Origin: CAINVV01 sp964506325
GTDB taxonomy: Bacteria; Bacteroidota; Bacteroidia; Bacteroidales; Prolixibacteraceae
DNA length: 5,680 nucleotides
Assembly (NCBI GenBank): GCA_964506325.1
Contig: CAZDLO010000165.1
Span: 1-5,680 of the forward strand
Reading direction: 5' to 3'
Numbering within the stretch: position 1 is the stretch's first letter; each line of letters opens with the position of its first letter. Shown in pieces: positions 1 through 5,680 of the stretch. The translations under genes and the position numbers were made by a program. The notes under the pieces were generated by a model. The model saw only the letters and a list, made by a program, of their open reading frames with translations. It was not told the DNA's origin and did no database searches.

Positions 1-2
1 CA

Positions 3-1800
3 TTTTTATTAGATAGTAAACCAGATAGTTGGTTGCTATCTGAAAGAATTGATTCATTTCAAAACAGGCAAAAAATTGCACATTCAATTGTGAAAAACGG
101 GTTATCGAGAGAATCCTACCTTAAGATCATTGAAGGCCAGGTTCGGGCATTTCAGAAATGCCAGAATGATTCTGGACGGATTATTGATCCGGTAGCCAAA
201 AAAGAGATGTATTTTACAACACCCTGTTATGCACATAGTATTTCAGTTTTGGCAGCTTCAGGATTTACAAAAGACAAGAAGCTGATTGAAAGTGGTATGC
301 TGGCCATGGATGTTGTTACGCAAGATATGGCAAGAAACTGGTCGGCCGGAAGGCATGGTGATTTTTATACCTGGCCGGTTATGTTCGCATTTAAGCTATA
401 TAAAGGAATTGCTGATAAGAAAAGGTATGCTGAATGGGGTAAGAATATTGAAAAGATGAATCCGGAATTCTTTTATAATACGTACCTGAAGTTTGGTAAT
501 AACTGGAATATTGTCAACACGGCCGGAGAGTTCTTAAGGTATAAAGCAGGTTATACATCTTTAAACTACGTGGATACCTGCCTTAAATCCCAACTTTCCC
601 ATTTTACGGATTACGGAATGTATAATGAGAACGGGAATCCCTTTCCATATGATCTTTTCTCCAGACATTACATCAGTGGAATGCTGGCCTTAGGTTATCA
701 CGGGAAGAATTTTGAAAAGTATTCTGAAATAGTGACAAAAGGGGCATGGATGTCTTTGTTCCTGCAATCTCCTTTCGGTGAACTTCCTACCGGTTTTCGG
801 AGTAGTCACCACATTTGGAATGAAGCGGAACAATGCGTTGTTTTTGAAATTTTCGCAAGCCAATATGCAAAAAACGGGGAAAGGGAAAAAGCAGGTGCAT
901 TTAAGAGGGCTGCTATGTTGTCGTTGGGTAGCATTAATGAATGGCTCAGACCTGACGGGTCAGGGTACATCGTAAAAAATAAATACCCGGTTGAAGCCAG
1001 GCATGGATATGAAGTCTATTCGGTTCATGCCTGTTACAATATGCTGGCAACATCCATGTTAGCGCAAGCCTGGCAGTTTTCCAATGACACAATTAAAGAA
1101 AAACCATCGCCTGCTGATTTAGGGGGTTATGTTTTACCGATCATTGAACCATTTCACAAGATATTCGCAACCGTAGGACAGACTTATCTTGAATATGATA
1201 CCCGCGGGGATCAGCTATATAACCCAACAGGCATCCTGAGAATTCATATGATGGGAAGTCATCCCCAACTGGGACCTTCAGATGGATGTGCCGAGAAATA
1301 CAGCGGTAAAGGAATAGCAATTGCAACCGGACCTTCATGGAAGAATAGTGATGGAACATGGTCCTCATTAGCTGAATTAAAGCCTGATAATCCAGTCCTT
1401 GAAATTCTTGAGCAATCGAATAATGCAGCACAGTTTAAAATTACCTATATTGTTAAGGTCAAGTTTGACAAACAATTGATAGTAGTTGAAAATGTTAAGG
1501 TTGAAAAAGGGAAAATTACTGTTGAAGATGAATTATTAGGTGACATCTCAAATATGCGAATAACATGGCCTATATTGACCTTTAACGGGGAAAACCACAC
1601 AACTGTTAATTTAGATCATAGTTCAGCAGTAGTGGAATTGGAAGGCAAGAAAATTAAATTTCAAATTGTCGAACCTGAAAATGTATCTCTTNNNNNNNNN
1701 NTCAGGGATACAATATGGACACCGGAATGGAGTTGTAGAGCCGTTAGTCGCTGAATTTAAGGGAAATAAGGCGACCTATACAATCAGTTTGGTTCAATAG
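3..1800 (+). CDS. Polysaccharide-lyase-like protein (helical toroid + beta-sandwich), 5'-partial, interrupted by N gap
   Basis: The reading frame is open to the left edge (first full codon at 3), so the start and any signal peptide lie outside; the TTG at 33 is internal. The first ~1,080 nt encode helix-rich sequence with aromatic and His/Asn-rich motifs: NNWN at 498-509, SSHHIWNE at 801-824, and RHGYEVYSVHACYN at 999-1040. From about 1090 on, the sequence becomes strand-rich (beta-sandwich-like). This order, with conserved Asn, His and Tyr, is the layout of (alpha/alpha)-toroid polysaccharide lyases and heparinase II/III-like proteins; the fold and those catalytic candidates are inferred. 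I cannot assign a CAZy family. After the N run the frame used before it reads to a stop at 1752-1754, but the frame starting at 1702 gives 32 plausible residues (YGHRNGVVEPL, then an alternating strand ending TYTISLVQ) to a TAG at 1798-1800. I therefore place the true end there. It heads the operon with KduI/KduD, which suggests a uronate-containing substrate. Confidence 0.6.
1692..1701. other. Assembly gap (10 Ns) inside the first gene
   Basis: Ten consecutive Ns. The coding frame on the left ends cleanly at codon 1689-1691 and the convincing frame on the right starts at 1702. The missing stretch must therefore be a multiple of three, which ten is not. The run is best read as a placeholder of unknown true length, not as a measured gap or a biological frameshift. 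Confidence 0.9.
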
Positions 1801-1855
1801 ATCAGCATGGGGGCATTTGACTTTTACTAATTATATATTTAAAATCGAAATAGTT

Positions 1856-2548
1856 ATGCTGAGTTGGAAGGATGATAAGGATCTTTTTTCAATGGTACGA
1901 AAAGAGCTTTTTACGGCAGTGGTTGGGGATGTTCTCGACAAGATGGGATATTTACATCAGTTTTTACCTCCTGGCATACAACCGATTGGAGCAGATATGG
2001 TCGTGATAGGCAGGGCACTTCCAGTGCTCGAAGCAGATGTTTTTGGCGAGATTGTTGAAGATACCAAACATCCAATCATGCAAAAACCCTTTGGTCTCAT
2101 GTTTGAAGCCCTTGATGATTTGAAGGAAGATGAAATCTACATCTGCACAGGTTCATCACATAATTATGCGCTCTGGGGAGGATTGATGAGTGTCCGAGCC
2201 ATGAAGTTAGGAGCCGCCGGGGCTGTAGTTAATGGTTTCTCACGCGATACAAAGGAAATTCTGCGAATGGGATTTCCCGCTTTCTCCATGGGTAGCTACG
2301 CCCAGGATCAGGGACCAAGAGGAAAAGTGATAGATTATCGGATTCCAATTGAATGGGGTGGTGTAAAAATAAATCCCGGTGATATCATATTTGGTGACAT
2401 TGATGGTGTATTGGTAGTGCCCCAAGAGGTCGAAAAAGAAGCATTTACATACGCGTTGGAGAAAGCGCGCGGAGAGAAAATGGTGCTCAAAGCTTTGCAG
2501 GAGGGAATGAGTACAGTTGATGCCTTTGATAAATATGGCATCATGTAA
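1856..2548 (+). CDS. RraA-family protein, HMG/CHA-type pyruvate aldolase-like
   Basis: The 230-residue product has the compact RraA / 4-hydroxy-4-methyl-2-oxoglutarate aldolase fold signature: WGGLMSVRAMKLGAAG at residues 107-122, NGFSRD at 126-131, then PGDIIFGDIDGVLVVP near the C-terminal end. Arg130-Asp131 match the Arg-Asp pair that binds pyruvate and the divalent metal in Pseudomonas HMG/CHA aldolase; conservation of that pair favours a class II aldolase over a pure RNase E inhibitor. No signal peptide is seen, so it is probably cytoplasmic. I chose ATG at 1856 (MLSWKDDKDLF) because family similarity begins right there; a TTG 39 nt upstream only adds unconserved residues. No Shine-Dalgarno is visible. 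It lies 55 nt after the lyase-like gene and 12 nt before the transporter. Its place beside kduI/kduD suggests cleavage of KDG or a similar 2-keto acid, but the substrate is inferred. The automatic names 'RraA' or 'demethylmenaquinone methyltransferase' would be misleading. Confidence 0.85.
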   Translation: MLSWKDDKDLFSMVRKELFTAVVGDVLDKMGYLHQFLPPGIQPIGADMVVIGRALPVLEADVFGEIVEDTKHPIMQKPFGLMFEALDDLKEDEIYICTGSSHNYALWGGLMSVRAMKLGAAGAVVNGFSRDTKEILRMGFPAFSMGSYAQDQGPRGKVIDYRIPIEWGGVKINPGDIIFGDIDGVLVVPQEVEKEAFTYALEKARGEKMVLKALQEGMSTVDAFDKYGIM

Positions 2549-2560
2549 TATTCAAAATGA

Positions 2561-3823
2561 ATGGAGAAAACTGGAAATTACAGATGGAGAATAGTTGCAT
2601 TGCTGTTTTTTGCAACGACGATCAACTATATCGACAGACAGGTCATTGGGATCCTCAAACCTTACATTGCCAGTGATTTAGGTTGGAGCGATGCCGATTA
2701 CGGGTATATTGTCACGGCATTCCAGGTTGCTTATGCATTAGGGCTTTTAATTACAGGACGTGTCCTTGATAAGTTTGGAACGCGTATGGGCTATTTATTG
2801 TCAATTGTCGTTTGGAGTATCGCAGGAATGGCCCATGCAGCAGCGACCAGTCTCATTGGTTTTGCTGCTGCACGCTTCGCATTGGGATTGGGAGAAGCAG
2901 GCAATTTCCCTGCTGCTGTAAAAACTGTTGCCGAATGGTTCCCAAAAAAAGATCGCGCCTTTGCTGCCGGAATTTTCAATTCCGGTTCGACAATCGGTGC
3001 AATAATTGCACCCATCATTGTTTCAGGTATCACCATTGCCCTGGGCTGGCAGTGGGCTTTCATTATTACAGGTTCCCTTGGTTTTATATGGATATTTTTC
3101 TGGTTATCCTATTACCATCTACCCGAAAAACACCCGAAAATATCGAGCGAAGAATTCAACTATATCGATCAGGATAAAGATGAGATCAACTCAAAAGAGC
3201 AAATAAGATGGGTTCAACTTTTTAAGTTCAGACAAACCTATGCTATCTGTTCCACAAGGTTTATTTCAGACTGGGTATGGTGGTTCTTCCTCTTCTGGAT
3301 ACCCGATTTTTTAAATAAGACACATGGTATCAACCTGAAGGAGGTTGTGTTCCCGTTAATAATTATTTATGCTTTCTCCAGTGTAGGCGGAATCATGGGC
3401 GGATGGTTGTCCTCAAAATTTATTATCATGGGTAAGAGTGTCGGATTTGCCAGGAAAACAACTATTCTCATCTGTGCGATTATCATATTGCCTGTTATGC
3501 TGGTTTCGCAGGTTCAAAGCCTATGGATTGCCGTAGCGTTAATTTCATTGGCTGCTGCTGGGCACCAGGGATGGGCATCCAATATTTTCACCATCGTTTC
3601 GGATATCTATCCAAAAAATGCAGTGGGTTCGATGATGGGGCTGTGTGGTTTTGCCGGAGCAATCGGAGGTCCGATTTCAGCATCCTTTGTCGGACTTTTA
3701 CTTAAAAGCACAAGAAGCTATTTCCTGATATTTCTGACTTCCTCTTCGGTTTATCTGGTTAACTGGCTAATTATTAAAATATTCATTAAGGATATCATTC
3801 CTTTAACAATTGAAAAATCATAA
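2561..3823 (+). CDS. MFS transporter, ACS family (hexuronate/aldonate:H+ symporter-like)
   Basis: The 420-residue protein is rich in hydrophobic stretches consistent with about 12 membrane helices, and the length is usual for the family. It is an inner-membrane symporter of the ExuT/DgoT type. Seen in the sequence: NYIDRQ at residues 22-27 in the first helix, the MFS loop motif GRVLDKFGTR at 66-75, and GLGEAGNFPA at 109-118 followed by EWFPKKDR. Asp25 and Glu112 are 87 residues apart, the same spacing as the two proton-coupling acidic residues Asp46 and Glu133 reported for E. coli DgoT. A charged cytoplasmic loop of roughly residues 190-220 separates the two halves. The ATG at 2561 gives the typical short N-terminus before helix 1; no Shine-Dalgarno is present. 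The gene is 12 nt after the RraA-like gene and 10 nt before kduI. Likely cargo is a hexuronate, unsaturated uronate or related sugar acid; the exact substrate cannot be read from sequence. Confidence 0.88.
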   Translation: MEKTGNYRWRIVALLFFATTINYIDRQVIGILKPYIASDLGWSDADYGYIVTAFQVAYALGLLITGRVLDKFGTRMGYLLSIVVWSIAGMAHAAATSLIGFAAARFALGLGEAGNFPAAVKTVAEWFPKKDRAFAAGIFNSGSTIGAIIAPIIVSGITIALGWQWAFIITGSLGFIWIFFWLSYYHLPEKHPKISSEEFNYIDQDKDEINSKEQIRWVQLFKFRQTYAICSTRFISDWVWWFFLFWIPDFLNKTHGINLKEVVFPLIIIYAFSSVGGIMGGWLSSKFIIMGKSVGFARKTTILICAIIILPVMLVSQVQSLWIAVALISLAAAGHQGWASNIFTIVSDIYPKNAVGSMMGLCGFAGAIGGPISASFVGLLLKSTRSYFLIFLTSSSVYLVNWLIIKIFIKDIIPLTIEKS

Positions 3824-3833
3824 ATTTTCAACT

Positions 3834-4679
3834 ATGAGCAATATTGAATACAGTAAAAGATTTGCATCACATCCACGTGACGTAAAGTATTACGACACAA
3901 CCCTACTACGCGAAGATTTTTTAATTGAGTCAATATTTGAAGACGATAAAGTTAAGTTGGTTTATACCGGTTACGATCGTTTTGTGGCTGGTGGTGCAGT
4001 ACCTAAATCTGAAGCCATAAAACTGGAATCAATTGAACCTATGAAGGCTGCCTATTTTTGCGAAAGGCGTGAATTGGGAATCATCAATCTTGGTGGTACT
4101 GCACGAATAGTCGTTGATGGAATCAGCTTTGAACTGAATTGTAAAGAAGCGCTTTATATCACTCAGGGATCAAAAGAAATTGTATTGGAAAGTACCACAA
4201 TGGCTCTGCCAGCATTGCTTTACCTGAACTCGGCTCCTGCCCACAAAGCATTCAGTAACAAACTGATTAAACAAGGCGATGCCAATTTGTTGGAGCTTGG
4301 TAATGAAAAAGATGCCAATAAGAGGAGAATTAAGCAGTACATTGTGGCATCAACATGTCCAACCTGTCAACTTCAAATGGGTTTAACTGAGCTGCAACCA
4401 GGGAGCGTATGGAACACCATGCCCCCGCATACTCACGACCGCAGGATGGAGGTTTACCTTTATACTGATGTTCCCGAAGGAAATTCAATATGCCATTTTA
4501 TGGGTCAACCTGAGGAAACCCGGCATATCTGGGTACATAACAACCAGGCAGTGATTTCACCAAATTGGTCAATCCACTCGGCAGCAGGAACCTCCAATTA
4601 TAGTTTTATTTGGGGCATGGCTGGCGAAAATCTCGATTTTTCTGATATGGATGTAGTTAAACCAATTGATCTGAAATAA
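3834..4679 (+). CDS. kduI: 5-dehydro-4-deoxy-D-glucuronate isomerase (4-deoxy-L-threo-5-hexosulose-uronate ketol-isomerase)
   Basis: The 281-residue protein aligns along its whole length with E. coli KduI (278 residues). It isomerises 4-deoxy-L-threo-5-hexosulose uronate, the ring-opened product of unsaturated uronic acids, to 3-deoxy-D-glycero-2,5-hexodiulosonate in the cytoplasm. Characteristic blocks are ERRELGIINLGG, CQLQMGLTELQPG, WNTMPPHTHDRRMEVY, MGQPEETRH and ISPNWSIHSAAG. The zinc ligands of the E. coli cupin (His196, His198, Glu203, His245) are all present as His199, His201, Glu206 and His248, a constant offset of three. An in-frame TTG at 3810 overlaps the end of the transporter gene; I prefer the ATG at 3834 because it gives the usual family length and no overlap. 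It starts 10 nt after the transporter stop and ends one base before the dehydrogenase ATG, so co-translation with kduD is likely. Nothing looks truncated. Confidence 0.96.
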   Translation: MSNIEYSKRFASHPRDVKYYDTTLLREDFLIESIFEDDKVKLVYTGYDRFVAGGAVPKSEAIKLESIEPMKAAYFCERRELGIINLGGTARIVVDGISFELNCKEALYITQGSKEIVLESTTMALPALLYLNSAPAHKAFSNKLIKQGDANLLELGNEKDANKRRIKQYIVASTCPTCQLQMGLTELQPGSVWNTMPPHTHDRRMEVYLYTDVPEGNSICHFMGQPEETRHIWVHNNQAVISPNWSIHSAAGTSNYSFIWGMAGENLDFSDMDVVKPIDLK

Positions 4680-4680
4680 T

Positions 4681-5481
4681 ATGCAAAATATACTGGATAA
4701 ATTTAATCTGAATGGTAAAATCGCCCTAATTACGGGAGGAACTTCTGGATTGGGTTTCAGTATGGCTGTTGGACTAGGCCAGGCAGGGGCTAAAATTTGT
4801 GTTAACGATATTCGCGATGAAAAACTTGAAGCTGCAAAAAAACTATTTGGGAACATTGGTATTGAAGTATATACAATCAATTTTGATGTAACTGATGAAG
4901 TCAATGTGGATAATGGAATTTCAATAATCGAAAAGGAAGTGGGGGAAATAGATATCCTGATTAATAATGCAGGAATTATCAAAAGGTCGCCAATTTTAGA
5001 AATGCCCATTAAGGATTTTAAGCAAGTTCTGGAAATTAACTTAATTTCCCCTTTGATTGTGTCAAAACGTGTAGTTCCCGGAATGATCAGGAATAAGGGT
5101 GGAAAAATCATTAATATCTGTTCCATGATGAGTGAGTATGGTCGTAATTCAGTTTCGGCTTATGCATCGGCAAAGGGAGGACTCAAGTTATTGACTAAAA
5201 ATATGTGTTGCGAATGGGCAAAGCACAATATCCAAGTTAATGGGATAGGGCCGGGTTATATGAAAACAGAATTGACCACCGACTTTGCAAAAAAAGGACA
5301 TCCTTTTGACACTCTGGTCATGACCCGCACGCCTGCTCACCGTTGGGGTGAAGTGGATGATCTGGTAGGAGCTGCAGTTTTTCTTTCCTCAGAAGCCAGC
5401 CAGTTTATTAATGGTCATATTCTCTATGTGGATGGCGGTATTTTAGCCAATTTCGGATATGTAGAAGGTGAAAACGATTAA
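4681..5481 (+). CDS. kduD: KduD-like short-chain dehydrogenase (2-dehydro-3-deoxy-D-gluconate 5-dehydrogenase / gluconate 5-dehydrogenase family)
   Basis: This 266-residue classical SDR has every core element: the nucleotide-binding TGGTSGLG at 18-25, NNAG at 95-98, Asn120, and the catalytic Ser148, Tyr161 and Lys165 (YASAK). Asp43 at the end of the second strand favours NAD(H) over NADP(H). The C-terminal part (HRWGEVDDLVGAAVFLSSEAS, then INGHILYVDGG) is typical of the KduD / gluconate 5-dehydrogenase branch. KduD reduces 3-deoxy-D-glycero-2,5-hexodiulosonate to 2-keto-3-deoxygluconate, the step after KduI. The start is one base after the kduI stop (TAATATG), a spacing that suggests translational coupling. 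Sequence alone separates KduD poorly from gluconate 5-dehydrogenase, and Bacteroidota homologues often carry the latter name; the kduI neighbour is what decides for KduD. At 266 residues it is slightly longer than E. coli KduD (253), mainly through its ends. Confidence 0.85.
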   Translation: MQNILDKFNLNGKIALITGGTSGLGFSMAVGLGQAGAKICVNDIRDEKLEAAKKLFGNIGIEVYTINFDVTDEVNVDNGISIIEKEVGEIDILINNAGIIKRSPILEMPIKDFKQVLEINLISPLIVSKRVVPGMIRNKGGKIINICSMMSEYGRNSVSAYASAKGGLKLLTKNMCCEWAKHNIQVNGIGPGYMKTELTTDFAKKGHPFDTLVMTRTPAHRWGEVDDLVGAAVFLSSEASQFINGHILYVDGGILANFGYVEGEND

Positions 5482-5537
5482 CTTCTCCACGTAAGTACGG
5501 GAGTGTAATCTGAACTCTGTCCGTTGATTTTCACTTT

Positions 5538-5567
5538 GATTTCATAAATCTACAATTTTTTTCTTTT
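5538..5567 (+). terminator. Weak candidate rho-independent terminator after kduD
   Basis: A 5-bp AT-rich inverted repeat (GATTT at 5538-5542, AAATC at 5546-5550, loop CAT) is followed after five bases by a T-rich tract, T7-C-T4, at 5556-5567. It is in the right place, about 60 nt past the kduD stop, but the stem is short and has only one G-C pair. Termination could equally happen elsewhere. Confidence 0.25.
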
Positions 5568-5602
5568 ATCAAACCGTAAATGCTTTTTTGTAAGATTTTG
5601 GG

Positions 5603-5653
5603 TTTTGTCAAGGGCGGCGTAGGTACGGAGCCGTTTATATACCCTTGACGAAA
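5603..5653. repeat. Inverted repeat / hairpin with nested inner stem
   Basis: The outer arms TTTTGTCAAGGG (5603-5614) and CCCTTGACGAAA (5642-5653) can pair over 12 bp with a single G-U wobble; the core GTCAAGGG/CCCTTGAC is perfect. Inside, CGGC (5615-5618) can pair with GCCG (5630-5633) around an 11-nt loop, leaving TTTATATA (5634-5641) as a one-sided bulge. No T tract follows on either strand, so it is not a standard terminator. It could be an extragenic palindrome, an operator, a structured RNA or part of a mobile-element end; the sequence alone does not decide. Confidence 0.65.
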
Positions 5654-5674
5654 GACAGGATCTGACTATTTTTG
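5645..5674 (+). promoter_or_regulatory. Candidate Bacteroidota-type promoter reading out of the window
   Basis: TATTTTTG at 5667-5674 fits the Bacteroidota -7 element TAnnTTTG exactly, and a TTG at 5645-5647 lies 19 nt upstream, within the usual spacing for the -33 element. The TTG sits inside the right arm of the inverted repeat. Such matches occur by chance in AT-rich DNA, and no downstream gene is visible before the window ends. Confidence 0.28.
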
Positions 5675-5680
5675 CGTTTA

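Noticed and set aside
33..35. TTG at 33 as the start of the first gene.
   Set aside because: The frame is open back to the first codon of the window, so this is an internal leucine codon of a truncated gene.
1702..1754. A genuine frameshift or pseudogene in the lyase-like gene.
   Set aside because: The frame change coincides exactly with the run of Ns, and coding sequence is convincing on both sides, so an assembly artefact is the simpler explanation.
1816..1841. Possible internal promoter before the RraA-family gene: TTTG at 1816-1819 and TATATTTA at 1834-1841.
   Set aside because: The spacer is only 14 nt, shorter than usual for Bacteroidota promoters, the second element misses the final G, and the transcript would leave almost no leader before the ATG at 1856.
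1817..1855. TTG at 1817 as an upstream start for the RraA-family gene.
   Set aside because: It adds 13 residues with no family resemblance, while the ATG at 1856 falls exactly where family similarity begins.
4569..5126. A 185-codon open frame on the - strand across the end of kduI and the start of kduD.
   Set aside because: It lies opposite two well-supported enzymes and its translation is a low-complexity Ile/Ser/Pro-rich sequence typical of an antisense shadow.
5607..5649. Reading the GTCAAGGG/CCCTTGAC repeat as terminal inverted repeats of a complete insertion sequence.
   Set aside because: The arms are only 27 nt apart, leaving no room for a transposase; they can be a hairpin or part of one element end, not a whole element.

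Overview
The window looks like part of a Bacteroidota genome, probably from a draft or metagenome assembly because it contains a run of ten Ns. The reasons are moderately AT-rich DNA, no recognisable Shine-Dalgarno sequences before any of the genes, tightly packed same-strand genes, and a match to the Bacteroidota promoter form TAnnTTTG near the right end. A more precise placement cannot be read from the sequence alone.

Layout, all on the + strand: (1) a gene with its 5' end cut off by the window edge, 3-1800, encoding a large helical-toroid plus beta-sandwich protein resembling polysaccharide lyases, broken by the N run at 1692-1701; (2) an RraA-family / HMG-aldolase-like protein, 1856-2548; (3) a major facilitator transporter of the anion:cation symporter (hexuronate/aldonate) type, 2561-3823; (4) KduI, 5-keto-4-deoxyuronate isomerase, 3834-4679; (5) a KduD-like short-chain dehydrogenase, 4681-5481. 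Gaps between genes 2 to 5 are only 12, 10 and 1 bases and the gap between genes 1 and 2 is 55 bases, so the five genes read as one operon whose promoter lies upstream of the window. The last 199 bases have no gene that I can support. They hold a weak terminator-like site, a conspicuous 12-bp-stem inverted repeat, and a possible promoter for something beyond the edge.

Together the genes describe use of uronic acids from a polysaccharide cleaved by lyase chemistry. The lyase-like protein would release unsaturated uronate units and the transporter would import a uronate or similar sugar acid. KduI would convert 4-deoxy-L-threo-5-hexosulose uronate to 3-deoxy-D-glycero-2,5-hexodiulosonate, and KduD would reduce that to 2-keto-3-deoxygluconate (KDG). 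The RraA-family protein may be a pyruvate-forming aldolase acting on KDG or a related 2-keto acid. KduI is the firmest assignment. The lyase substrate and the RraA function are the open questions. I saw no CRISPR array, tRNA, rRNA, transposase or phage gene.
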